A stretch of 64,000 bases of DNA, from positions 62,001-126,000 of the forward strand of contig NZ_SJON01000003.1 in NCBI RefSeq assembly GCF_004331385.1, given 5' to 3'. Below are positions 30,855-39,835 of the stretch, in pieces (position 1 is the stretch's first letter; every line of letters starts with the position of its first letter). The notes below the pieces were generated by a model. It was not told the DNA's origin. It saw nothing but the letters and a program-made list of their open reading frames with translations, and did not search any database. Position numbers and translations under genes: made by a program. Origin of the DNA: Enterobacter quasihormaechei. GTDB lineage: Bacteria > Pseudomonadota > Gammaproteobacteria > Enterobacterales > Enterobacteriaceae.

Positions 30855-32030
30855 ATGAGCCTGCAAAAAACCTGGGGTAACTTTCATCTGAGCGCGATGG
30901 GGGTGATATTACTCTCCGCGCTGCTGGTCGGGTGCGATGACAGCGTCGCGCAAAATGCTGCGCCGCAGGCGCCCGCCGTCAGCGCCGCTGACGTGGTTGT
31001 GAAATCCATTAGCCAGTGGGACAGCTTTAACGGTCGCATTGAGGCGGTGGAAAGCGTCCAGCTGCGCCCGCGCGTCTCCGGCTACATTGATAAAGTGAAT
31101 TACACCGACGGCCAGGAGGTGAAAAAGGGCGAGGTGCTGTTCACGATTGACGACCGAACCTATCGCGCCGCGCTGGAACAGGCGCAGGCGGCGCTGGCGA
31201 GAGCCAAAACGCAGGCCAGCCTGGCGCGAAGCGAGGCTAACCGGACCGATAAACTGGTCAACACTAACGTGGTTTCCCGTGAAGAGTGGGAGCAGCGTCG
31301 TTCGGCCGCCACCCAGGCGCAGGCCGACATTCGCGCAGCGCAGGCGGCGGTTGATGCCGCGCAGCTTAACCTGGACTTCACCAAAGTGACCGCGCCCATC
31401 GATGGCCGCGCCAGCCGTGCACTGATCACCAGCGGTAATCTGGTCACCGCCGGCGACAGCGCCAGCGTGCTCACCACCCTGGTCTCGCAGAAGACGGTTT
31501 ACGTCTACTTCGACGTGGACGAGTCAACCTACCTGCACTATCAGAACCTTGCCCGCAGCGGGCAGGGGGCGTCCAGTCATCATACGGCGCTGCCGGTGGA
31601 GATCGGCCTGACCGGTGAGGAGGGTTATCCCCACCAGGGCAAAGTGGATTTTCTTGATAATCAGCTCACGCCGAGTACCGGAACGATCCGCATGCGCGCC
31701 CTGTTAGATAACGCGCAGCGTCAGTTCACGCCGGGTCTTTTTGCCCGCGTGCGCCTGCCGGGCAGCGCGGAATTTAAAGCCACGCTTGTTGACGATAAAG
31801 CGGTGCTGACCGATCAGGATCGCAAATATGTTTATGTCGTTGATAAAGAGGGAAAAGCGCAGCGTCGCGATATTACGCCCGGGCGTCTGGCCGACGGTTT
31901 ACGCATCGTACAGCAGGGGCTGAATCCTGGGGATAAAGTCATCGTCGATGGTTTACAAAAAGTGTTTATGCCGGGTATGCCGGTTAATGCGAAAACCGTT
32001 TCCATGACCGCCAGCACCGCTCTTAACTGA
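30855..32030 (+). CDS. oqxA: RND efflux periplasmic adaptor OqxA
   Basis: Membrane-fusion protein of the OqxAB multidrug pump (quinolones, olaquindox, chloramphenicol, nitrofurantoin and others). The 391 residues begin with a lipoprotein signal (ALLVGC, Cys27), then the barrel-sandwich hybrid, a coiled-coil hairpin rich in Ala/Gln/Arg (about 100-170), lipoyl and beta-barrel domains. It is nearly identical to Klebsiella OqxA. The ATG at 30855 was chosen because the open frame upstream lacks resemblance and a ribosome site. Confidence 0.96.
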   Translation: MSLQKTWGNFHLSAMGVILLSALLVGCDDSVAQNAAPQAPAVSAADVVVKSISQWDSFNGRIEAVESVQLRPRVSGYIDKVNYTDGQEVKKGEVLFTIDDRTYRAALEQAQAALARAKTQASLARSEANRTDKLVNTNVVSREEWEQRRSAATQAQADIRAAQAAVDAAQLNLDFTKVTAPIDGRASRALITSGNLVTAGDSASVLTTLVSQKTVYVYFDVDESTYLHYQNLARSGQGASSHHTALPVEIGLTGEEGYPHQGKVDFLDNQLTPSTGTIRMRALLDNAQRQFTPGLFARVRLPGSAEFKATLVDDKAVLTDQDRKYVYVVDKEGKAQRRDITPGRLADGLRIVQQGLNPGDKVIVDGLQKVFMPGMPVNAKTVSMTASTALN

Positions 32031-32053
32031 TCCCTTACCTGAGAATCCAACCC

Positions 32054-35000
32054 ATGGACTTTTCCCGTTTTTTCATCGACAGGCCGATTTTTGCCGCCGT
32101 ACTGTCGATTCTGATTTTTATCACCGGATTAATCGCCATCCCGCTGCTGCCGGTGAGCGAATATCCTGACGTCGTCCCTCCAAGCGTGCAGGTACGCGCG
32201 GAGTATCCGGGCGCCAACCCGAAGGTGATTGCCGAGACCGTGGCAACGCCGCTGGAAGAGGCGATCAACGGCGTTGAAAACATGATGTACATGAAGTCCG
32301 TTGCGGGTTCCGACGGCGTGCTGGTGACCACCGTCACCTTCCGTCCAGGTACCGACCCGGATCAGGCGCAGGTTCAGGTGCAAAACCGGGTAGCGCAGGC
32401 TGAAGCGCGTCTGCCGGAAGATGTGCGGCGTTTGGGCATCACCACTCAGAAACAGTCCCCGACGCTGACGCTGGTGGTGCATCTGTTTTCGCCCGGCGGT
32501 AAGTACGATTCACTTTACATGCGTAACTACGCCACGCTGAAGGTGAAGGACGAGCTGGCGCGCCTGCCCGGCGTGGGGCAGATTCAGATCTTCGGCTCTG
32601 GCGAATACGCGATGCGCGTCTGGCTGGACCCAAACAAGGTGGCGGCGCGCGGGCTGACGGCCTCAGACGTGGTGACGGCGATGCAGGAGCAGAACGTGCA
32701 GGTGTCCGCCGGGCAGCTTGGTGCCGAGCCGCTGCCGAAAGAGAGCGATTTCCTGATCTCCATTAATGCTCAGGGCCGGCTGCATACCGAAGAAGAGTTT
32801 GGCAATATTGTCCTGAAAACTACGCAGGATGGGACGGTCGTCCGCCTGCGCGACGTGGCGCGCATCGAGATGGGTTCCGGCAGCTATGCGCTGCGTTCGC
32901 AGCTCAACAATAAAGACGCGGTCGGGATTGGTATCTTCCAGTCTCCCGGGGCAAACGCCATCGATCTGTCTAACGCGGTGCGTGCGAAAATGGACGAACT
33001 CTCCACCCGTTTTCCGGACGATATGAAATGGGCGGCGCCTTACGACCCGACCGTTTTCGTCCGCGATTCCATCCGCGCGGTGGTGCAGACGCTGCTGGAA
33101 GCGGTGGTGCTGGTCGTACTGGTGGTGATCCTGTTCCTTCAAACCTGGCGGGCGTCGATCATCCCGCTGATCGCGGTGCCGGTATCCGTCGTGGGCACGT
33201 TCAGTATTCTCTATCTGCTGGGCTTTTCGCTTAATACCCTGAGTTTATTCGGGCTGGTGCTGGCGATTGGTATCGTGGTGGACGATGCCATCGTGGTGGT
33301 GGAGAACGTCGAGCGAAATATTGAAGAGGGGCTCGCCCCGCTTGCGGCAGCGCATCAGGCGATGCGGGAAGTGTCCGGGCCGATTATCGCCATAGCGCTG
33401 GTGCTGTGCGCGGTGTTTGTGCCGATGGCATTCCTCTCTGGCGTTACCGGCCAGTTCTACAAGCAGTTTGCGGTAACGATAGCCATTTCAACGGTGATCT
33501 CCGCGATCAACTCGCTGACGCTCTCGCCAGCGCTGGCCGCGCTGCTGTTGAAACCGCACGGCGCGCCGAAAGATTTTCCGACCCGGCTTATCGATCGTCT
33601 GTTTGGCTGGATCTTCCGTCCGTTTAACCGCTTTTTCCACCGCAGCTCGACCGGCTATCAGGGGCTGGTGGGCAAAACGCTTGGCCGACGCGGGGCGGTG
33701 TTTGCGGTTTATCTGCTGCTGCTTTGTGCCGCGGGCGTGATGTTTAAAGCCGTACCCGGCGGGTTTATTCCGACGCAGGATAAGCTGTACCTGATCGGCG
33801 GCGTGAAAATGCCGGAAGGCTCGTCGCTGGCGCGTACCGATGCGGTGATCCGCAAAATGAGCGAAATCGGTATGAATACCGAAGGTGTGGATTATGCGGT
33901 CGCGTTTCCTGGCCTGAATGCGCTCCAGTTCACCAATACGCCGAACACCGGGACCGTATTTTTTGGCCTGAAGCCGTTCGACCAGCGTAAACACTCTGCG
34001 GCGGAAATTAACGCGGAGATCAACGCGAAAATCGCGCAAATCCAGCAGGGCTTCGGCTTCTCGATTCTGCCGCCGCCGATTCTGGGGCTGGGACAGGGGT
34101 CGGGCTATTCCCTGTATATTCAGGATCGCGCAGGTCTGGGCTATGGCGCGCTGCAAAATGCGGTGAACACCATGTCCGGCGCAATTATGCAGACGCCGGG
34201 GATGCACTTCCCCATCTCAACCTATCAGGCTAACGTTCCGCAGCTGGACGTGCAGGTCGACCGGGATAAGGCGAAAGCGCAGGGCGTGTCGCTCACCGAT
34301 CTTTTCGGTACGCTGCAAACGTATCTGGGCTCGTCATACGTAAACGACTTTAACCAGTTTGGCCGCACCTGGCGCGTGATGGCGCAGGCCGACGGGCAGT
34401 TCCGCGACAGCGTGGAGGATATTGCGAATTTACGTACCCGCAATAACCTCGGCGAAATGGTGCCGATCGGCAGTATGGTGAATATCAGCACCACCTACGG
34501 ACCGGACCCGGTGATCCGCTACAATGGTTACCCGGCGGCGGATCTCATTGGCGATGCCGATCCTCGCGTGCTCTCTTCCGCGCAGGCCATGACGCAGCTG
34601 GACGCCATGTCTAAGCAGATCCTGCCGAACGGAATGAATATTGAATGGACGGACCTGAGCTTCCAGCAGGCAACTCAGGGCAACACGGCGCTGATCGTCT
34701 TCCCGGTCGCGGTACTGCTGGCGTTCCTGGTGCTGGCGGCGCTGTATGAGAGCTGGACGCTGCCGCTGGCGGTGATCCTCATCGTGCCGATGACCATGCT
34801 CTCCGCGCTGTTTGGCGTCTGGCTGACCGGGGGCGATAACAACGTCTTCGTGCAGGTGGGTCTGGTAGTGCTGATGGGGCTGGCCTGTAAGAATGCGATT
34901 CTTATCGTAGAGTTTGCCCGCGAGCTGGAAATGCAGGGCAAAGGCATTATGGAAGCCGCGCTGGAAGCGTGCCGCCTGCGTTTACGTCCGATTGTGATGA

Positions 35001-35206
35001 CCTCAATCGCCTTTATTGCCGGGACGATCCCTCTCATTCTCGGCCACGGCGCGGGTGCCGAAGTGCGCGGCGTCACCGGGATCACCGTGTTCTCCGGTAT
35101 GCTGGGCGTCACGCTGTTTGGGCTGTTCCTGACGCCGGTCTTTTACGTCACGCTGCGTAAGTTCGTGACGCGCGGCAAAGCGGAAAGAGAGGTGTTGCCT
35201 GCGTAG
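32054..35206 (+). CDS. oqxB: RND multidrug efflux transporter OqxB
   Basis: Inner-membrane proton-drug antiporter of 1050 residues, the full OqxB length. Topology is that of AcrB: twelve membrane segments and two large periplasmic loops. The proton-relay residues are conserved: Asp410-Asp411 in the fourth segment (IVVDDAIVVVEN) and Lys946 in the tenth (LACKNAIL). It starts 23 bases after oqxA and ends before a strong terminator. The chromosomal gene is intrinsic to this group and usually low-expressed until rarA is induced or oqxR is lost. Confidence 0.97.
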   Translation: MDFSRFFIDRPIFAAVLSILIFITGLIAIPLLPVSEYPDVVPPSVQVRAEYPGANPKVIAETVATPLEEAINGVENMMYMKSVAGSDGVLVTTVTFRPGTDPDQAQVQVQNRVAQAEARLPEDVRRLGITTQKQSPTLTLVVHLFSPGGKYDSLYMRNYATLKVKDELARLPGVGQIQIFGSGEYAMRVWLDPNKVAARGLTASDVVTAMQEQNVQVSAGQLGAEPLPKESDFLISINAQGRLHTEEEFGNIVLKTTQDGTVVRLRDVARIEMGSGSYALRSQLNNKDAVGIGIFQSPGANAIDLSNAVRAKMDELSTRFPDDMKWAAPYDPTVFVRDSIRAVVQTLLEAVVLVVLVVILFLQTWRASIIPLIAVPVSVVGTFSILYLLGFSLNTLSLFGLVLAIGIVVDDAIVVVENVERNIEEGLAPLAAAHQAMREVSGPIIAIALVLCAVFVPMAFLSGVTGQFYKQFAVTIAISTVISAINSLTLSPALAALLLKPHGAPKDFPTRLIDRLFGWIFRPFNRFFHRSSTGYQGLVGKTLGRRGAVFAVYLLLLCAAGVMFKAVPGGFIPTQDKLYLIGGVKMPEGSSLARTDAVIRKMSEIGMNTEGVDYAVAFPGLNALQFTNTPNTGTVFFGLKPFDQRKHSAAEINAEINAKIAQIQQGFGFSILPPPILGLGQGSGYSLYIQDRAGLGYGALQNAVNTMSGAIMQTPGMHFPISTYQANVPQLDVQVDRDKAKAQGVSLTDLFGTLQTYLGSSYVNDFNQFGRTWRVMAQADGQFRDSVEDIANLRTRNNLGEMVPIGSMVNISTTYGPDPVIRYNGYPAADLIGDADPRVLSSAQAMTQLDAMSKQILPNGMNIEWTDLSFQQATQGNTALIVFPVAVLLAFLVLAALYESWTLPLAVILIVPMTMLSALFGVWLTGGDNNVFVQVGLVVLMGLACKNAILIVEFARELEMQGKGIMEAALEACRLRLRPIVMTSIAFIAGTIPLILGHGAGAEVRGVTGITVFSGMLGVTLFGLFLTPVFYVTLRKFVTRGKAEREVLPA

Positions 35207-35221
35207 GACGTAGCAGACAAT

Positions 35222-35256
35222 AAAAAACCGCCTTCACAGTGAAGGCGGTTTTTTTT
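35222..35256 (+). terminator. Terminator after oqxB (possibly bidirectional)
   Basis: Perfect inverted repeat AAAACCGCCTTC / GAAGGCGGTTTT with T8 after it and A6 before it, so it could serve convergent oqxR as well. Confidence 0.92.
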
Positions 35257-35272
35257 CGCCGTCCGTAAAGGA

Positions 35273-35752
35273 TTAAGGCGCTTTTTTATGCTGCGTACAG
35301 ATTTCCGGCACCGGATCGCACCCGCTGGTGTCGGCCTTTTTCACCTCTTCCAGCGCGCTGGCGACGGTATGGCGCGCTAAAACCTCCAGCGAAGCCTGCT
35401 CCGCTTCATCAGCAATGGATTTGAAATACCAGCAGGCGTTGGCGCTGACCACGCAGCGGGCCGGGACGTCAGGACGGGACGCCCACAGCTTTTTATCTTC
35501 CGTGACGGAGAGGTAAATATCACGCAGGGTAATCTCTTCCGCCGGACGGCCAAGGTGAATAGAGCCGTTGCGGCCAAGCGTGGAGACAATAATGCCGTCG
35601 CGAGCGAGTGGAACCATTAACTTGCGGATAAAGCTCGGATTCGCCTCCAGGCCGTAGGCCAGGATTGCACTCGTCGAACGTTCACCCGATTGCTCCGCCA
35701 TCGCTACGCTGAGAACCATCTGCAAAGCTGTCGGGAAGCGGTAATCTAGCAT
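35273..35752 (-). CDS. oqxR: Rrf2-family repressor OqxR
   Basis: A 159-residue winged-helix regulator that represses oqxAB and rarA in Klebsiella; mutations in it raise quinolone resistance. The N-terminal helix-turn-helix (SAILAYGLEANPSFIRKLM) and wing (GRNGSIHLGRP) are intact, so the gene looks functional. Cysteines form two C-x6-C pairs (RCVVSANAC and GCDPVPEIC) rather than the three-Cys pattern of IscR or NsrR. The ATG at 35752 follows AGGACAG; the frame upstream to 35794 is not conserved. Confidence 0.93.
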   Translation of the reverse strand: MLDYRFPTALQMVLSVAMAEQSGERSTSAILAYGLEANPSFIRKLMVPLARDGIIVSTLGRNGSIHLGRPAEEITLRDIYLSVTEDKKLWASRPDVPARCVVSANACWYFKSIADEAEQASLEVLARHTVASALEEVKKADTSGCDPVPEICTQHKKAP

Positions 35753-35905
35753 TTTTCTGTCCTGGGTCGCGGTGAATCTTGTTCTTTTTGGCACCGCAGA
35801 GGTGAATAATCAATAAGTAACAATATAACAAATACGGTAATCTTATTGAAGCAATCTGCGGCATCCGCAAAATAACGCAGCCGTTGGGGAGCGCCGCGTT
35901 TCCGT

Positions 35906-37294
35906 TCATGCGAACGCGGGGGTCGGGAAGTCAACGGTCACCATCAGGCCACCTTCTGCTGACGTGCTCAGGTTGACCCTGCCGTTGTGCTGCTGCGTAA
36001 CGGCTTTGACGATGGCAAGCCCTAAGCCACTCCCGCTCTGGATCTGATTGGGATCGCGGAAAAACCTGTCGAACACCCGCTCCCGCAGTTCAACCGGAAT
36101 GCCGGGCCCCGCATCCGAGACGCGCAGCTGAGCGGATGTCTCTCTCGATTGCAGCTGCACCTCTATGCGTCCCCCCTCGGGGCTGTATTTCACGGCATTT
36201 TCGATCAAATTGTCGATCAGTGACACCAGCCGTTCCCGGATGCCTGCGACCCGGATTTCATCGTCGGCGAAAAACTCAAGCTCAATACTGCGCGCCGACG
36301 CCAGCGGCTCCAGGGCAGCCATGCGCTCCTGAATAAGCGTTGTCAGCGGCACAGGCTCCATAACCGTGTCGATGTGCGCTTCGCTGTGCTGCATCAGCAG
36401 AAGCTGATTGACGAGACGAGCAGCACGGCTATTGCTGCGAACAATGCCTGCAAGCAGCTCCTGCTGGCTTTCGCTGGTGACCCAGGACTGCAACGCCTCG
36501 ACGTTGATCCGCATCGCGGCCAGAGGCGTTCGCAGCTCGTGTGCGGCATCGGCAATAAAAATTCTCTCCCTTTCGGCGCTTTCCCGCACCCTGGCGAGAA
36601 AGTCATTAATCGCGTCCACCGTCTGGCGAAGCTCCCTGTGCCTCGGGACGGACTTTAAAGGAGAGAGATCGTCCGGCGTACGCAATGAAATTTCATTCAC
36701 CACCCTGTTCCAGGGGCGCATCGCGATGCGGATTGACAGCCACGCGGGAAACAGAAGAAAAGGGATGCATATCATCAGCGGCATGACGTAGTAGCCGCGC
36801 GAGTTCAGGTAGATAAAGAAATTCCAGCTCCCGGCCGGGGTGAAGAGGGTGACCTCCACGTCGGAGTACGCGGATTTGAGCGTACGGCTCGTCCAGGCGT
36901 GGTCCTCAGTCTCGACACGCTGCATTTCCCCCAGGCGGCTATTTTTCACCTCCGTTGGCGCGCCAGGCGATGAATAAATAACCTCATTATGCTTGCGAAC
37001 AATGAGGTTGATGGACAGCTCCGGATCTTCGCCGCCGCCATATCCCTCCCGCAGCGCTTTGCTGAACGCTGCCAGCACAACATCACGCGCCTGCGGGCGA
37101 TCGTCCATGCTCTCGACAAGAGAAAAAACGGTTTCGTAAGTCTCACTGCCCGTAAGGATTGGCGGGCTGCGCAGGTCTTCCAGCAAAATGAAGGTTAAAA
37201 AAAGACACCACAGCAGCGTAAGCAGCAGCATCTGGGCGACCATCATTCGCCTGACCAGCGTAGGGAGCCTGAGGTGATACCAAACTTTACGCAT
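35906..37294 (-). CDS. Two-component sensor histidine kinase (OmpR-partner type)
   Basis: A 462-residue inner-membrane sensor: first membrane segment about 18-38, periplasmic domain of some 120 residues, second segment about 168-190, HAMP-like linker, and a HisKA domain with His252 in DAAHELRTPL. An ATPase domain with N box (NLIENAVKYS), G1 (DAGPGIP) and G2 (GSGLGLAIVK) follows. It resembles QseC/TctE/PmrB kinases but is not the orthologue of any I can name. Its ATG overlaps the regulator stop (ATGA). The stimulus is unknown; the divergent MipA-type gene is the natural candidate target. Confidence 0.93.
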   Translation of the reverse strand: MRKVWYHLRLPTLVRRMMVAQMLLLTLLWCLFLTFILLEDLRSPPILTGSETYETVFSLVESMDDRPQARDVVLAAFSKALREGYGGGEDPELSINLIVRKHNEVIYSSPGAPTEVKNSRLGEMQRVETEDHAWTSRTLKSAYSDVEVTLFTPAGSWNFFIYLNSRGYYVMPLMICIPFLLFPAWLSIRIAMRPWNRVVNEISLRTPDDLSPLKSVPRHRELRQTVDAINDFLARVRESAERERIFIADAAHELRTPLAAMRINVEALQSWVTSESQQELLAGIVRSNSRAARLVNQLLLMQHSEAHIDTVMEPVPLTTLIQERMAALEPLASARSIELEFFADDEIRVAGIRERLVSLIDNLIENAVKYSPEGGRIEVQLQSRETSAQLRVSDAGPGIPVELRERVFDRFFRDPNQIQSGSGLGLAIVKAVTQQHNGRVNLSTSAEGGLMVTVDFPTPAFA

Positions 37295-37980
37295 CAGCCT
37301 GCCGCCTTCTGAACCGGTACGGTATCAATGACGTACCCAACGCCGCGCACCGTTCGCACAAAGCCCTCGCCAATCTTTCGCCGGAGGTTACCCATATGCA
37401 CGTCGAGCGCGTTGCTGAGGTTTTCTTTTGTGCCGAATATTCTTTCTTCCAGATACCGCCGCGTAAGCACGCGGTCGGCGCGCAGCATTAAGGTTTCAAG
37501 CAGCGCATATTCACTGGCCGTCAGTTCAACGTGACGTGCGCTTACGGTCACGCGGCGCGTCGGCACATGAAGCGATAAACCGCGAATTTCGATTGCTTCA
37601 TTTTCAAAGCCATAGCTACGCCGCGCAAGGGCCCGTACGCGCGCCAGCAGCTCGGCGAGAACAAAAGGTTTAACCAGATAGTCGTCTGCACCTGCATCCA
37701 GCCCGCACAGGCGGTCCTGTAGCGTGCCCCGCGCCGTCAGGATGATGACGGGAACGCCCTTAAGCTGTTGACGCAGGCGCGTCATCAGGCTCATGCCATC
37801 GCCATCGGGTAGCCCCAGGTCGAGCAAAATAAGTTCCGGCACGCAGAGCGCAAGCTGATGCAGCGCATCCTCTTTGCGGCGTACCCATATAACATCAAAT
37901 CCCTGATCTGCAAGGGCGATACGTACGCCATTGCCGAGATCCAGGTCGTCTTCAATGAGGAGAATTTTCACATTGGTCAC
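37294..37980 (-). CDS. OmpR-family response regulator
   Basis: A 228-residue regulator with receiver domain (acidic pocket E10-D11-D12, phosphoacceptor Asp54, Lys104) and a winged-helix DNA-binding domain (about 130-222). The start is GTG at 37980 giving MTNVKILLIEDD; a second GTG three codons in cannot be excluded because no clear ribosome site precedes either. It is co-transcribed with the kinase and divergent from the outer-membrane protein gene, with 194 bases between. Confidence 0.93.
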   Translation of the reverse strand: MTNVKILLIEDDLDLGNGVRIALADQGFDVIWVRRKEDALHQLALCVPELILLDLGLPDGDGMSLMTRLRQQLKGVPVIILTARGTLQDRLCGLDAGADDYLVKPFVLAELLARVRALARRSYGFENEAIEIRGLSLHVPTRRVTVSARHVELTASEYALLETLMLRADRVLTRRYLEERIFGTKENLSNALDVHMGNLRRKIGEGFVRTVRGVGYVIDTVPVQKAAG

Positions 37981-38044
37981 TGTATCAACAGAGAATGAAG
38001 AACAACTGAAGAAAAAACGGTAACAGGAATTATTCAGTGTTTAC

Positions 38045-38060
38045 AGCACGTTCACGTGCT
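38045..38060. promoter_or_regulatory. Inverted repeat between response regulator and MipA-type gene
   Basis: AGCACG-TTCA-CGTGCT, a perfect 6-bp inverted repeat in the divergent promoter region. It may be an operator; nothing in the sequence ties it to a specific factor. Confidence 0.35.
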
Positions 38061-38174
38061 TCAGCATTTCTTCATTTACGGCTCATTAGAACCTCAGGGT
38101 GGGTATTCAGAATGTTCGTTCTGGCGTTTAACACCGCTTGTATCGTAATTATCTGAATCCAAAGGGCTTCTTTA

Positions 38175-39011
38175 ATGAGAAACATCAAACTGCGTCATAA
38201 TTTCCCCCGTTCACGCATCGGTCGCAGCATGAAAAGCATCCTGCCGGGGGCCGTCCTGGCGTTACTGGCCGCCCCGGCGCTGGCGGCTGATCAGCCTCAG
38301 GGCAATGTGTTAACCCTGGGGGGCGGCGTCGACGTTGCGCCACGCTATTCCGGTTCGGATAAGAGCCGCGTTACGGCGGCTCAGGTGGTTGATTACGCTA
38401 TGGCGAATGGTTTCTTTGTCAGCACCATGCGGGGGATCGGCTACGGCAATAGCTTTGGCAACCTGAACTACAACGCTGCGCTGAGCTATCGCGCAGGACG
38501 TAAGGATCGCGATGTAAGCAGCGATTCGATCGCCTCCGGCAGCGACTACCTGCGAGGAATGGGTGACGTTAAAGGCTCAGCTATCGTTGTGCCCGGGCTG
38601 GAATACAAGGTGACCGACTGGCTTAACGTGCAGATGCAGGCTGAGGTTCCGGTTTCGGAGAGAGACAACGGGGAAGCTGTGCATTTCGGCATTGCCAGCC
38701 CGCTTTATACATCTCCCAAAAATACGGTAACGCTGGCGCTGACCGGCAGTTGGGGTTCCAGCAAGTACATGCAAACGTACTACGGCGTCAGCGCCGACCA
38801 GTCGGCCGCATCGCGATTTGCCCGACATGAAGCCGGAGCCGGAATATATGCGTATTCGCTGAACCTGGACTGGACTCATAAGCTCACCTCTCGCTGGAGC
38901 CTGCTTGCCGCAGCCGGCGTTACGCAGCTGACGGGTGATGCAGGCGATAGCCCGATTGTTCAGCGTAAAACGTCCCCTACGGGAAGCCTGAAGGTGGCAT
39001 ATAGCTTCTGA
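38175..39011 (+). CDS. MipA/OmpV-family outer-membrane protein
   Basis: Predicted outer-membrane beta barrel, 278 residues, ending in the aromatic signature VAYSF. A signal peptide cleaves after ALAA (MKSILPGAVLALLAAPALAA). MipA in E. coli scaffolds murein enzymes, while OmpV-type members act as porin-like proteins. The ATG at 38175 has AAAGGG eight bases before it; the internal ATG at 38229 starts exactly at the classic signal peptide and is a real alternative. Position opposite a two-component system suggests regulation by it, as seen for other mipA-type genes. Confidence 0.88.
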   Translation: MRNIKLRHNFPRSRIGRSMKSILPGAVLALLAAPALAADQPQGNVLTLGGGVDVAPRYSGSDKSRVTAAQVVDYAMANGFFVSTMRGIGYGNSFGNLNYNAALSYRAGRKDRDVSSDSIASGSDYLRGMGDVKGSAIVVPGLEYKVTDWLNVQMQAEVPVSERDNGEAVHFGIASPLYTSPKNTVTLALTGSWGSSKYMQTYYGVSADQSAASRFARHEAGAGIYAYSLNLDWTHKLTSRWSLLAAAGVTQLTGDAGDSPIVQRKTSPTGSLKVAYSF

Positions 39012-39142
39012 TGGTTAAGCGAGGGGGAAGGGGCTTTTTGCTGAACACATACTCGCTTCAGCTGCTGCCGTCGGCAAACGCTCCGTGCGCCAGCAAATGA
39101 CGTCAGCGCAAATACAGGAAGCAGGAAATATCGACGAATCAT
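38960..39142 (-). CDS. Short signal-peptide-bearing frame, possibly broken
   Basis: The ATG at 39142 has an excellent GAGGAGAG ribosome site and begins MIRRYFLLPVFALTSFAGA, a typical export signal. The in-frame continuation is Arg/Gln-rich and unconvincing, running into the MipA-type gene on the other strand. A one-base shift after the signal would give AHGAFADGSS and a stop. It is either a tiny secreted peptide or the remains of a periplasmic protein gene; E. coli has yfgH and yfgI in this interval. The flanking gap 39143-39298 shows nothing else. Confidence 0.3.
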   Translation of the reverse strand: MIRRYFLLPVFALTSFAGARSVCRRQQLKRVCVQQKAPSPSLNHQKLYATFRLPVGDVLR

Positions 39143-39298
39143 CTGTGTCTCTCCTCATCAGTTTATTATGGCGAGGGATACAGAAGACCATTTTTATGTA
39201 TCGGGGATGTTTGCTTTTGCGGGCGTTTTGTACCGGTTTGTCAGCGTAGCGCTCGGGATACAGTGCGATACAGTTTGTCTGCCGGGAACGAACAAGCG

Positions 39299-39487
39299 TT
39301 AGCGCTCGGGCGTATCCACCACAAGACCTGACTGCTGCGACTGAATTTTGTCCTGATGGTGATACCAGGCGCCGATGGAGGAATAAACAAAGCGGCCAAA
39401 GAAAAACATGAAGCTGATGAGCAGTATGATGCGGGTCATCCGGGTGTTGAATCGATGTCGTTTTCGCATACGCGTAGCCTGACTCAC
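39299..39487 (-). CDS. yfgG: Small membrane protein YfgG
   Basis: A 62-residue protein nearly identical to E. coli YfgG: basic N-terminus (MRKRHRFNTRMTR), one membrane segment (about 19-38) and a short hydrophilic tail. In E. coli it is linked to metal (nickel and cobalt) stress tolerance. It is divergent from yfgF with a 348-base shared region. Confidence 0.93.
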   Translation of the reverse strand: MSQATRMRKRHRFNTRMTRIILLISFMFFFGRFVYSSIGAWYHHQDKIQSQQSGLVVDTPER

Positions 39488-39690
39488 TTTATTTTCCTGA
39501 GTATACCCTTTTGGGCGATGCGGCTATTAAGGCACAGCTGCAAGTCAGGGTCAATTCGTCAGAATGTAAAATACCGTCAATGCTTACATTAATTTATGTT
39601 ATTAAAAACAACGCATTTATTTATCGCCTTGATAATTACAGGAAAAATATTCAAAAAAAACGTAAGAAAGATTTATTCAGATAATTTAAT

Positions 39691-39704
39691 TTGATTTAGG
39701 TCAA
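39691..39704 (+). promoter_or_regulatory. FNR-like site upstream of yfgF
   Basis: TTGATTTAGGTCAA has one mismatch to TTGAT-N4-ATCAA. A -10-like TAAAAT (39726-39731) puts the predicted start about 40 bases downstream of the site centre. FNR control of E. coli yfgF is established. The remaining 348-base yfgG-yfgF gap is AT-rich and shows no gene. Confidence 0.75.
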
Positions 39705-39835
39705 CGGAATCCCGCCTCTGGTATTTAAAATCCTTCCTCCACTGCTTGCCAGGAATTTTCCAGGCAATTTATACGTCAGGTTGGATGCCTGTCTTCACTT
39801 ACCCTCTGGAGCGCAAGGGTTGTAAACGAGCATCT

